Assembly: GCA_947628675.1 (NCBI GenBank)
Contig: CANRAR010000004.1
Span: 81,790-145,789 of the forward strand
DNA length: 64,000 nucleotides
Origin: an uncultured Clostridia bacterium
Lineage (GTDB): Bacteria; Bacillota; Clostridia; Christensenellales; Borkfalkiaceae
Direction of reading: 5' to 3'
A program made the position numbers and the translations under genes. A model generated the notes under the pieces. That model saw only the letters and a list, made by a program, of their open reading frames with translations. It was not told the origin of the DNA and searched no databases. Positions 56,215 through 64,000 of this stretch are shown piece by piece. Position 1 is the stretch's first letter. Every line of letters starts with the position of its first letter.

Positions 56215-57699
56215 TTATTTTTTGGGTTTCATGGTGGGGAACAAGAGCACGTCGCGGATGCTCGCGCTGTCCGTGAGGAGCATCACGAGGCGATCGACGC
56301 CCAGCCCCAGCCCGCCCGTGGGCGGCATTCCGTATTCGAGGGCGTTCAAAAAGTCCTCGTCCACCTCGGCGTTTGCGCCCTGCGCGCGCTTCTTTTCGGC
56401 CTGCGCCTCCATGCGGCGGCGCTGGTCGATGGGGTCGTTGAGTTCGGAGAAGGCGTTGCCCATCTCCATGCCGAGCATGAAGTACTCGAACCGCTCGGTC
56501 ATCGTGGGGTCGTCGGGCTTGCGCTTGGCGAGCGGCGAGATCTCCACGGGGTATTCATAGATGAAGGTGGGCTGAATGAGCTTATCCTCGACGAACGCAT
56601 CGAAGAAGGCGGCGAGGATGTGCCCCTTCGTCTCCTTGCCCTTCTCGAGTTCCACGCCCTTCCCGGCGGCAACTTTTTGCGCCTCTTCGTCGGAGGAAAT
56701 TTGCGCAAAATCCACGCCCGAATATTTTTTCACCGCCTCGGTCATGGTGAGTTTTTCCCAATGCCCGAAGTCGAGTTGGGTGCCCTGATAATTTATCTTC
56801 GTCGTCCCGCAGGCGCGCTCGGCGACGAAGCGGTACAACTCCTCCACGAGATCCATCATCGCATGGAAGTCCACATACGCCTCGTAGATCTCCACCGTGG
56901 TGAACTCGGGGTTGTGTTTCTGATCCATGCCCTCGTTGCGGAAGATGCGCCCCATCTCGTACACCCGTTCGAACCCGCCCACAATGAGCCGCTTCAAGTA
57001 GAGTTCGGTCTCGATGCGGAGGTACATATCGAGGTCGAGGGCGTTGTGGTGCGTCTTGAAGGGGCGGGCGTCCGCGCCGATCTCGAGCGGCAGCAGAATG
57101 GGCGTCTCCGCCTCGTAGAAGCCGCGGCCGTCCAAAAATTCGCGGATGGCGGAAATCACTTTCGCCCGCGTCCTGAACGTCTCCCTCACGTCCTCGTTCA
57201 TGATGAGGTCGAGGTGCCTGAGCCTGTACTTCATATCCACATTCGTGAGGCCGTTGTACTTCTCGGGCAGGGGCAAGAGGGCTTTCGTGAGCATCTCGAT
57301 GGAGGTCGCGTGTACGGTCACTTCGCCCGTCTGCGTCTTGAATACGTACCCCTTCACGCCCACGATGTCGCCGATGTCGTAGTCCTTCTTATACGAGGCG
57401 TACTCCTCCTCGCCCACATCCTGCCGCGTGACGTAAATTTGCAGTTGCCCGTCGCGGTCGGAAAGGTGCGAAAAGGACGCCTTGCCCATGATGCGGCGGG
57501 ACATCATCCGCCCCGCGATGCACACTTCCTTCCCCTCGAACGCGTCGAAATTCTCCTTCACCTCGCGGGAGCGCGCGGTGACGGGGTACTTGGTCTTGAG
57601 GTAGGGGTTCTTGCCCGCCTCCGTAAGTTTTGCGAGTTTTTCGCGGCGCACCTGCGCCTGCTCGAAGAGTTCCTGCTCGCCCGTTCTGTTTTCTTCCAT
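56215..57699 (-). CDS. lysS: Lysyl-tRNA synthetase (class II)
   Basis: FRNEGMDQKHNPEFTTVEIYEAY, GLGLGVDRLVMLLTDSASIRDVLLFPTMKP. Confidence 0.96.
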   Translation of the reverse strand: MEENRTGEQELFEQAQVRREKLAKLTEAGKNPYLKTKYPVTARSREVKENFDAFEGKEVCIAGRMMSRRIMGKASFSHLSDRDGQLQIYVTRQDVGEEEYASYKKDYDIGDIVGVKGYVFKTQTGEVTVHATSIEMLTKALLPLPEKYNGLTNVDMKYRLRHLDLIMNEDVRETFRTRAKVISAIREFLDGRGFYEAETPILLPLEIGADARPFKTHHNALDLDMYLRIETELYLKRLIVGGFERVYEMGRIFRNEGMDQKHNPEFTTVEIYEAYVDFHAMMDLVEELYRFVAERACGTTKINYQGTQLDFGHWEKLTMTEAVKKYSGVDFAQISSDEEAQKVAAGKGVELEKGKETKGHILAAFFDAFVEDKLIQPTFIYEYPVEISPLAKRKPDDPTMTERFEYFMLGMEMGNAFSELNDPIDQRRRMEAQAEKKRAQGANAEVDEDFLNALEYGMPPTGGLGLGVDRLVMLLTDSASIRDVLLFPTMKPKK

Positions 57700-57706
57700 A
57701 TTCGTA

Positions 57707-58204
57707 TCAGTCGATGCCCAAAATTTTCAGATAGTATTCGCCGTCGGGCGCCTTTACGGAGACGACTGCGCCCTTCTTCTTGCCGAGCAGCGCCGCGCCC
57801 ACGGGCGATTCGTTGGAGATGATGTTGTGAATGGGATCGGCGCCCGTCGTGCCCATGATGGTGTAGGTCTCCTCCTCGGAGTACGCCGCGGCGACGTACA
57901 CGTTGCCCTTCTTCTCCACTTCCTGCACGGTGACTTTGGAGCCGATATGCACCACCGAGGTATCGTCGCTCTCCTCGATGATCTGCGCGTTCTTGATCTG
58001 GTAGCCGAGTTCGAGGATCTCGCCCTCGTTGGCGGCCTGCTCGTTGCGCGCCGCGTCGTATTCGGCGTTCTCGGAAAGATCCCCGTGACTGCGCGCCTCC
58101 TGGATGCGCTCGATGATCTCCGCGCGTTTGACGGTCGTGAGATATTCAAGGCGCTCCTCCGCCTTGCGCTTCTCTTCCTGCGTCATGTAAAAAGTATCTG
58201 CCAT
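57707..58204 (-). CDS. greA: Transcription elongation factor GreA
   Basis: MADTFYMTQEEKRKAEERLEYLTTVKRAEIIERIQEARSHGDLSENAEYDAARNEQA. Confidence 0.96.
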   Translation of the reverse strand: MADTFYMTQEEKRKAEERLEYLTTVKRAEIIERIQEARSHGDLSENAEYDAARNEQAANEGEILELGYQIKNAQIIEESDDTSVVHIGSKVTVQEVEKKGNVYVAAAYSEEETYTIMGTTGADPIHNIISNESPVGAALLGKKKGAVVSVKAPDGEYYLKILGID

Positions 58205-58255
58205 CGTTCCACCTCTTCTCGCGCCGAAGCGCGTTCTTTTCATGAATAAGAGAGA

Positions 58256-58283
58256 CCGTGATTTCCGAAGCGGAAAATCACGG
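58256..58283 (-). promoter_or_regulatory. Leader hairpin in greA 5' UTR
   Basis: CCGTGATTTTCCGCTTCGGAAATCACGG followed by TCTCTCTTATT on minus strand. Confidence 0.55.
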
Positions 58284-58300
58284 CGTCCCCGATACTCTGC

Positions 58301-58329
58301 ATTATACCGCTTTTGCGGGGCATTGTCAA
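58301..58329 (-). promoter_or_regulatory. Consensus promoter of greA
   Basis: TTGACA-N17-TATAAT on minus strand. Confidence 0.8.
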
Positions 58330-58348
58330 CTCGGAATGCGCCCCGCGC

Positions 58349-59524
58349 TCATTTTTTCACGTGTTTTTGGGCAAAATGCGCGATGCGCCGCGCCGCTTCG
58401 GTGAGTTCCCGCATCCCCGTGGCGTACGAACAGCGCACGTGATAGTTCCCACACGCGCCGAACGCGCTCCCCGGAACGACCGCCACCTGCTCCTCGGTCA
58501 GGAGCCGCTCCGCGAACTCCTCCCCCGTCATGCCCAAAGGCGCCACGGAGGGGAACACGTAGAACGCGCCGCGCGGCTCGAAGCAGGTGAGCCCCGCCTC
58601 GGCGAGCGCATGGAGGAGGAACCGCCGCCGCCCGTCGTACTCCGCGCGCATACTTTCCACCGAGGCAAAGCCGCTCTCGAAGCCCCCCGCAAGCGCGGCG
58701 ATGGCGGCGTGTTGGGAGACGGAGGGCGCGCACAGCGCCGTGTATTGGTGAATTTTCAGCATGGCGGCGTCTATCTCCGCGGGCGCGCTCGTGTAGCCGA
58801 TGCGCCAGCCCGTCATGGCGAACGCCTTGGAAAAGCCGCCGAGAACGACGGTGCGCTCCCGCATCCCCGCGAGTGAGGCGATGGAGACGTGCCCGCCGCC
58901 GTAGGTGAGTTCGGCGTAGATCTCGTCGGAGATGACGAGAAGGTCGTATTTTTGGATGACAGGGACGAGTTTTTCGAGTTCTGCCTTCGTCATGACTGCG
59001 CCCGTCGGGTTGTTGGGGTAAGTGAGAATGAGAATTTTGGAATGGGGCGTTACCGCCTCTTCGAGCGCCTCGGGCGTCACCGCAAAGCCGCTCTCCGCGC
59101 TGCATGAGACAGACTGCGCTACGCCCCCGCACAGCGTCACGATGGGCGCGTAGGAGACGTAGGAGGGGTCGGGAATGAGCACCCCGTCGCCCGCCTCGCA
59201 CGTGGCACGGAGGGCGAGGTCGATGCCCTCGCTCGCCCCTATCGTGACGATGACGTGCTCCGCGGGGCAAACAACGCCCATGCGCTCCTCCTCGTAGCGG
59301 GAGATGAGCGCGCGCAGTTCCGCCATGCCGCGGTTGCCCGTGTAGTGGGTGTAGCCCCGTTGCAGGGCGCGCACCCCGGCGCTGCGGATATCCCACGGCG
59401 TGACGAAGTCGGGCTCGCCCACGCCGAGCGAAATGGCGTCGGGCATACGCTCCACGATGTCGAAATATTTGCGGATGCCGCTCGGCTTCAAGCCGCGCGC
59501 CGCCTGCGTGAGGAAATCTCTCAT
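58349..59524 (-). CDS. Class I/II pyridoxal-phosphate aminotransferase
   Basis: AISLGVGEPDFVTPWDIRSAG, LTYPNNPTGAVM, SDEIYAELTYGG, VLGGFSKAFAMTGWRIGY. Confidence 0.93.
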   Translation of the reverse strand: MRDFLTQAARGLKPSGIRKYFDIVERMPDAISLGVGEPDFVTPWDIRSAGVRALQRGYTHYTGNRGMAELRALISRYEEERMGVVCPAEHVIVTIGASEGIDLALRATCEAGDGVLIPDPSYVSYAPIVTLCGGVAQSVSCSAESGFAVTPEALEEAVTPHSKILILTYPNNPTGAVMTKAELEKLVPVIQKYDLLVISDEIYAELTYGGGHVSIASLAGMRERTVVLGGFSKAFAMTGWRIGYTSAPAEIDAAMLKIHQYTALCAPSVSQHAAIAALAGGFESGFASVESMRAEYDGRRRFLLHALAEAGLTCFEPRGAFYVFPSVAPLGMTGEEFAERLLTEEQVAVVPGSAFGACGNYHVRCSYATGMRELTEAARRIAHFAQKHVKK

Positions 59525-60012
59525 GCCTGAACGGAGAGCCTCCTATCCTTTTCGCGCGCCCGCGTGACGGCGCCCTCGATCTTGTACTTTTTGAGAATGA
59601 AGTGCGTCGCCGTGGAGAGCACACAGTCGTACGTGGAGATGCACTCCGAGATGAACCGCGAGACGGACTTTACAGACTTCGCCTCGACGATGACGAGGAA
59701 ATCATATGCGCCGCTCATGAGATACAGCGTCTTGACTTCGGGGTGCAGGGCAATTTCTTCCGCGATGCCGTCGAAGCCCGAGCCGCTCTGCGGCGTCACC
59801 TTGACTTCGATGAGCGCCTCCACGCACTCGTCCTCCTCCTCGTCTAAATTGGAGATGGCGGCATACTTTACGATGACGCCCCGCTTTTCGAGGGCGCGGA
59901 TGGCAGCCGTCACCGTCTCCTCCTTTTCGCCGAGCATGACGGCCACTTGCCCCGCCGTTGCCCTGCAGTCCTCCGTGAGTATTCCCAAGATCGCGCGTTC
60001 GAGTTTTTCCAC
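59521..60012 (-). CDS. Lrp/AsnC family transcriptional regulator
   Basis: AILGILTEDCRATAGQVAVMLGEKEETVTAAIRALEKRGVIVKYAAI; C-terminal RAM-like domain; 4-nt overlap with aminotransferase. Confidence 0.9.
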   Translation of the reverse strand: MEKLERAILGILTEDCRATAGQVAVMLGEKEETVTAAIRALEKRGVIVKYAAISNLDEEEDECVEALIEVKVTPQSGSGFDGIAEEIALHPEVKTLYLMSGAYDFLVIVEAKSVKSVSRFISECISTYDCVLSTATHFILKKYKIEGAVTRAREKDRRLSVQA

Positions 60013-60070
60013 CGCCCTATCCTCCTTTTTTCTCCATTGTAAACGATATGCAAAATAAAGTCAAATATAT

Positions 60071-60099
60071 TTGCTTTTTTGCGCGCGATTTTGTATAAT
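60071..60099 (+). promoter_or_regulatory. Promoter implying a leaderless transcript
   Basis: TTGCTT-N17-TATAAT, ATG 7 nt after the -10. Confidence 0.6.
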
Positions 60100-60105
60100 G
60101 GGCGT

Positions 60106-60363
60106 ATGTTTCGTATATGGGCGAAGGTGTACGAGGACGGCCGCATCGCAAAGCAGACGACGTACACAAGCGAGGAAAAATTCACTTACTCCAAATTCTT
60201 CAACTATCTTGCCGACATCTGCGGCGAGTTGGATATTTCCACGCCCGTCCTCCTCAAAACGCACATCATGAACTACGCCAAGTTCAACCACGTCGTGTTC
60301 CGCCCGCGCGACTTCGTGGAGGACTTGGGCTACGAAAAATTGGTGCTGGAAAATATTTTATAA
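60106..60363 (+). CDS. Conserved-looking small protein, unknown function (85 aa)
   Basis: MFRIWAKVYEDGRIAKQTTYTSEEKFTYSKFFNYLADICGELDISTPVLLKTHIMNYAKFNHVVFRPRDFVEDLGYEKLVLENIL with its own promoter. Confidence 0.75.
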   Translation: MFRIWAKVYEDGRIAKQTTYTSEEKFTYSKFFNYLADICGELDISTPVLLKTHIMNYAKFNHVVFRPRDFVEDLGYEKLVLENIL

Positions 60364-60461
60364 CTTTACGCTTGCCGAACTTGCATTCCGCCCGCGGGAA
60401 TTTATTTTGCCCACGGGATTGCATTTCCCACTTTAATTTTATCCCCCCCCCTGCAAATTTA

Positions 60462-60586
60462 CGGAAACTTTAAGCAACGAAAAACCCATTCTCGAAAACA
60501 TTTTAGAAAATACCGCCACATTCCGCCCGCATAATTTTGCGGAAACTTTAAGCAACGAAAAACCCATTCTCGAAAATAATTTGTAA
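60462..60586 (+). pseudogene. Tandem degenerate copies of the 3' end of the 60106 gene
   Basis: 37-nt perfect direct repeats at 60462-60498 and 60540-60576; frame reads FRPHNFAETLSNEKPILENNL* versus FRPRDFVEDLGYEKLVLENIL*. Confidence 0.75.
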
Positions 60587-60605
60587 AGCCGCACATACTG
60601 ATCCC

Positions 60606-60815
60606 ATGAAATACACGACTTGGATCTTGTGCGGCATTTTGATTTTGTTCGGGCTGTTCGCCTCGGTTTACGCCCTCACGGGCTTTGATATTCTGCTCTT
60701 TTTGTGCGCGGGAAATGTTTACGCCTACCGCGGATTTTTGTCCCTCGCGGGCATCGGCTCCTTATGGCTCCTCTTTTGGCTCCTCACCTTCCGTCCCACA
60801 AAATTTTTATCGTAA
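60606..60815 (+). CDS. Small two-TM membrane protein
   Basis: 69 aa hydrophobic ORF MKYTTWILCGILILFGLFASVYALTGF. Confidence 0.45.
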   Translation: MKYTTWILCGILILFGLFASVYALTGFDILLFLCAGNVYAYRGFLSLAGIGSLWLLFWLLTFRPTKFLS

Positions 60816-60939
60816 AAACAGCCCCCTCCTCGGGAGGGGGATACAGGGGGTGGGGCATACCCGAACAACGAAGTCCGTCCCCCATTTATACAGCGCCCGA
60901 CCGCATTTGCGATCGGGCTTTCCATGTCGAGAAATCTCG

Positions 60940-61839
60940 TTAATCGTCTTGTTCTCCCGCATCTGGCGAATTGTCCTTTGTATCTTTCCAATATTGCCAT
61001 AACATCATATCAAGCACTTTGAACGATGTGTAATGTGATATACCTATTTTTTCCATATATATTTGAGCCTCTTCAAACTCTTTTCGGTGCTCTGTTATGA
61101 TTTTATATGTATCTTCCAACAGTTCTCTTTCTGCTTTTTCGTACTTTTTGCGTCTGCTGTTTTCATCATGTTCAAAGTTCACTTGCTCATCCCAATGAGA
61201 GACGTAATGTTTCCGGTTAAGAGCTTCAAGCGTTTTACGATCATAATCATCATAAGCGATGACGCAGCCATAGGTAGCCATAAGTATTTTATTGATCATT
61301 AAATGTGTGACGTTGCTGAACTGTTTTTTCTCTTCTTCAAGATCTTTCTTTTTGCCCAATTTTTCATATTCGCTCTTTTCATTTTCTTCAAGGAAGGACT
61401 TTAACCCTTTCACAAGTGCCCCGCACGCTTTCCTTTGTAGATCTATAAGTGTTTCTATGTAATTATCTAATTTATCATTATTACACCCTTTTTCAGTCAA
61501 ATGATGAAGCGGTTCATAATCGTGAAGAACCTTATATTGCTTATCAAAAAGCACTTCTGCCAATGGCATTAAAACCTGATATGAGGCGACACCAAGCCAT
61601 TTGTTGTTTCTACGCATACCCCAACTGAACAAAAACCCGAATATCCTGATGCACAAACCTTCATATATGTCTGCTGTTTTGTTCTCATCGTCGTAATGCT
61701 TATCAAAATAATTTTTGACCATATCATAAGAACGATACCTGTGATATTCGTTCGTCCATCCTGTGAGAAAGTCTTTATATTTTGATTCGATGGCTCCAAA
61801 TTCAATCTTTTTTAGTTTCTGCTTTTTGCTTTTTGCCAT
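60940..61839 (-). CDS. Hypothetical protein (299 aa), visibly lower GC than surroundings
   Basis: Intact ORF with Lys-rich start MAKSKKQKLKKIEFGAIESKYKDF; no family recognised. Confidence 0.75.
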   Translation of the reverse strand: MAKSKKQKLKKIEFGAIESKYKDFLTGWTNEYHRYRSYDMVKNYFDKHYDDENKTADIYEGLCIRIFGFLFSWGMRRNNKWLGVASYQVLMPLAEVLFDKQYKVLHDYEPLHHLTEKGCNNDKLDNYIETLIDLQRKACGALVKGLKSFLEENEKSEYEKLGKKKDLEEEKKQFSNVTHLMINKILMATYGCVIAYDDYDRKTLEALNRKHYVSHWDEQVNFEHDENSRRKKYEKAERELLEDTYKIITEHRKEFEEAQIYMEKIGISHYTSFKVLDMMLWQYWKDTKDNSPDAGEQDD

Positions 61840-61895
61840 AGCGTGTCCTTTTCTCCTGTGTTTTTATTTTTTCGGCTGTGCCGAGAAAGCCATTT

Positions 61896-63443
61896 TTATT
61901 GCCGCGTCCAATTATAATTAGAATAGAGATCGCGCAAGTATTCCGCGGCAGTCGTTGCGTTTTGAAGAACGTCACGCAATAGTGCTGTTTCGCCCGCGCT
62001 CCACCCGTTCGGGTTCACAAACGTCACGCTGTTAAGATTATCGCACGACAAAAATGCCTGATACCCTATGGAAGCCACATTTTCCCCAATCGTCACGCTC
62101 GTCAGCATGGCGCACTCCCAAAACGCATTATGCCCAATCGAAGTCACGTCTTTACCAATTGTCACGCTTTCCAGCCCGCTACAAAAAGAGAACGCATTAT
62201 CCCCAATCGAAGTCACGCCGTCGGGAATTTTCAACGTCCCCGTCAACCCGCTACACCCCTCAAACGCCGCATACCCAATCGAGGTCACGCCACTCCCGAT
62301 CGTCACGCTCGTCAGCCCGCTGCACCCCCCGAACGCATTATTTTTGATTTCTTTGATCTCCGCAGGGATCGTAAGATCTTTTACTTCCACGCCATCCAAA
62401 TAGAGATGGTGCGCGCAGTAAAGCGGATTGGCGGTGATCTCCTCGACTCCAAAATCAATTTTACACCACGCCGCAAGGTCGGTAATATATACTCCCGTCA
62501 GCCCACTGCAACCACTGAACGCCCTATCCCCAATCGAGGTCACGCCACTCCCGATCGTCACACTTTCAAGCCCACTGCAACCATAAAACGCCTCCTTTCC
62601 AATCGAGGTCACACCGCTTCCAATCGTCACGCTCGTCAGGCCACCGCAATAATTGAACGCACTCTCTCCTATCTCGGTCACGCTCTCGGGAATTTTCAAT
62701 TCTCCCGTCAACCCGCTACACCACCAGAACGCCTCCTTCCCAATCGAAGTTACGCTGTCGGGAATTTCAATGCTCGTCAGACCACCGCACCTGTTGAAAG
62801 CACTATCCCCAATCGAGGTCACGCTGTCGGGAATATTAATGCTCGTCAGCTCGATGCAACCATTAAACGCATAGTTTCCGATCGAGGTCACGCTATCGGG
62901 AATGGAAATGCTCGTCAAATCACTGTGGTCGTAAAATGCACGATCGGCGATCGCCGTAACGGGAATACCGCGGTAAGTCGCGGGAATGACGATATCGAGG
63001 TCATAGGCGATTCCGATGCCCACAACTTCCAACGTCTCTTCGCCCGTCGGGCTTCGCCGCATACGGTATGCAAGCCCCTCCGTTCCCTCCGCTTGCGCAG
63101 GCGCGCCCGATACCTCTCCTGCATCAAGCACGTTGCCGTCCGTGAGCGTCAAGTACAGATGTCCGTCTTCACCGACTTCTGCCGACTGGATCCCGACGCC
63201 GTTTCGTCCGTCTTTCCCGTCTGCGCCGTCCTTGCCGTCTGCTCCCTTGAAAAGCGCGACGAGGTCATCAAACGAGCCCTCAAATCCGAGCGCCTTTGCC
63301 TCGGCGTAGAGCCGTTCCGCCGTCCAAAGGTCATCTCCGCCCGAAGGCTCCTGCGGGGTCTTTTCTCCGCACGCCGCGAGGCCGAAGCAGAGGCACAGAG
63401 CCGCGACGATTGCCAAAAGTACGGTTAAAAACTTCTTTTTCAT
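61896..63443 (-). CDS. BspA-type leucine-rich-repeat surface lipoprotein
   Basis: MKKKFLTVLLAIVAALCLCFGLAAC lipobox; collagen-like GADGKDGADGKDGRNG; many SIPDSVTSIGxxAFxxCxGLTS repeats. Confidence 0.92.
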   Translation of the reverse strand: MKKKFLTVLLAIVAALCLCFGLAACGEKTPQEPSGGDDLWTAERLYAEAKALGFEGSFDDLVALFKGADGKDGADGKDGRNGVGIQSAEVGEDGHLYLTLTDGNVLDAGEVSGAPAQAEGTEGLAYRMRRSPTGEETLEVVGIGIAYDLDIVIPATYRGIPVTAIADRAFYDHSDLTSISIPDSVTSIGNYAFNGCIELTSINIPDSVTSIGDSAFNRCGGLTSIEIPDSVTSIGKEAFWWCSGLTGELKIPESVTEIGESAFNYCGGLTSVTIGSGVTSIGKEAFYGCSGLESVTIGSGVTSIGDRAFSGCSGLTGVYITDLAAWCKIDFGVEEITANPLYCAHHLYLDGVEVKDLTIPAEIKEIKNNAFGGCSGLTSVTIGSGVTSIGYAAFEGCSGLTGTLKIPDGVTSIGDNAFSFCSGLESVTIGKDVTSIGHNAFWECAMLTSVTIGENVASIGYQAFLSCDNLNSVTFVNPNGWSAGETALLRDVLQNATTAAEYLRDLYSNYNWTRQ

Positions 63444-63529
63444 GGGGTATCTCCTTTTCCGCGGGCAAAATTGCGTTTTTTTTGAGATTTCTCGACTTCG
63501 CTACGCTTCGCTCGAAATGACAAATCGGC

Positions 63530-63672
63530 AAAAATAAGGACGCCCGACAATATCGGGCGCCCGCATAGAGTATCCCGAGATTGTTGCGGTACAATTTCCT
63601 CCATAAACGGAAAATAGGATACACCAAATGCCAGTGTAGCCGTTTATGGAGCAAAATATGAAATTGTACCGC
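63530..63672 (-). ncRNA. Candidate structured leader RNA / attenuator, copy 3 (diverged)
   Basis: Hairpin 63586-63672 GCGGTACAATTT...AAATTGTACCGC, CTCGGGATACTC segment, terminator-like GGGCGCCCGA-TATTG-TCGGGCGTCC-TTATTTTT. Confidence 0.68.
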
Positions 63673-63678
63673 ACTGTC

Positions 63679-63707
63679 AGTATATCACGCCCGAAAAAAT
63701 TTTGCAA
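63679..63707 (-). promoter_or_regulatory. Promoter of RNA element copy 3
   Basis: TTGCAA-N17-TATACT on minus strand. Confidence 0.75.
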
Positions 63708-63907
63708 GATTTTATGTAAATTTTATCCGCGCGGGAAAATGCCGCGCCTTTTTTCATTTCCCTGCCGCGCGCCCGCTGCGCTTTGCGCAGCGGGCGCGCG
63801 GCATGGGAATGTTATTCCTTATAATTTCTTTTTTTCTGCACCGTGCACGAATTTCTTCCCGTAAAATCGCTTGACGGGGGCGAGGGTTTGTAGTAACATA
63901 GAACGCA

Positions 63908-63950
63908 CGGAAGGTTTTCGGCTAACACTTCCGAATAAAAAAACCGAGGT
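63908..63950 (+). promoter_or_regulatory. Probable preQ1-I riboswitch
   Basis: P1 CGGAAG/CTTCCG, loop GTTTTCGGCTAACA, A-rich tail AATAAAAAAA, P2 CGG(loop)/CCG(tail) overlapping the GAGG Shine-Dalgarno. Confidence 0.7.
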
Positions 63951-63955
63951 GTCAA

Positions 63956-64000
63956 TTGAAAAACTTTTTTACCACCAAGCGCATCTGCCGCGCCGGCGCT
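63956..64000 (+). CDS. Start of a truncated CDS, probably an ECF transporter S component (QueT-like)
   Basis: TTG AAA AAC TTT TTT ACC ACC AAG CGC = MKNFFTTKRICRAGA..., 6 nt after GAGG and directly after the preQ1-I-like element. Confidence 0.5.
   Translation, partial: MKNFFTTKRICRAGA

Noticed and set aside
62130-63428. 432-aa plus-strand ORF with repeats
   Set aside because: Antisense of the BspA-type repeats; periodicity is inherited from the coding strand.

Overview
This 64 kb window is a GC-rich, gene-dense bacterial chromosome segment. It is most likely from a Clostridia-type Bacillota: spmA/spmB, a split glutamate synthase, and a metG-tatD-rSAM-rsmA block (taxonomy is an inference). 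About 55 protein-coding genes are supportable. They include a five-gene glutamate synthase cluster, aminoacyl-tRNA synthetases (serS, metG, lysS), ppdK, rsmA, rsmI, greA, holB, ricT-like, a P-type ATPase, an NCS2 permease, a C5-methyltransferase + HNH endonuclease pair, several XRE regulators and several secreted lipoproteins. The most interesting signal is a three-copy family (41087-41222, 42948-43083 and 63530-63672 on the minus strand). Each copy has a TTGCAA-N17 promoter, a long covarying hairpin beginning at the predicted +1, a conserved GGGATACTC segment and an intrinsic-terminator-like hairpin. Each sits directly upstream of a lipoprotein gene with near-identical signal peptides. I do not recognise it as a known RNA class; it looks like a structured leader/attenuator or sRNA family. 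Other notable items: a probable preQ1-I riboswitch at the right edge, a palindromic repeat inserted in frame in metG, degenerate duplications of the 3' ends of ppdK and of a small orphan gene, a minisatellite with an XRE gene remnant, families of small palindromic intergenic repeats, and two predicted leaderless genes. No searches or folding programs were run; all family calls come from reading motifs.
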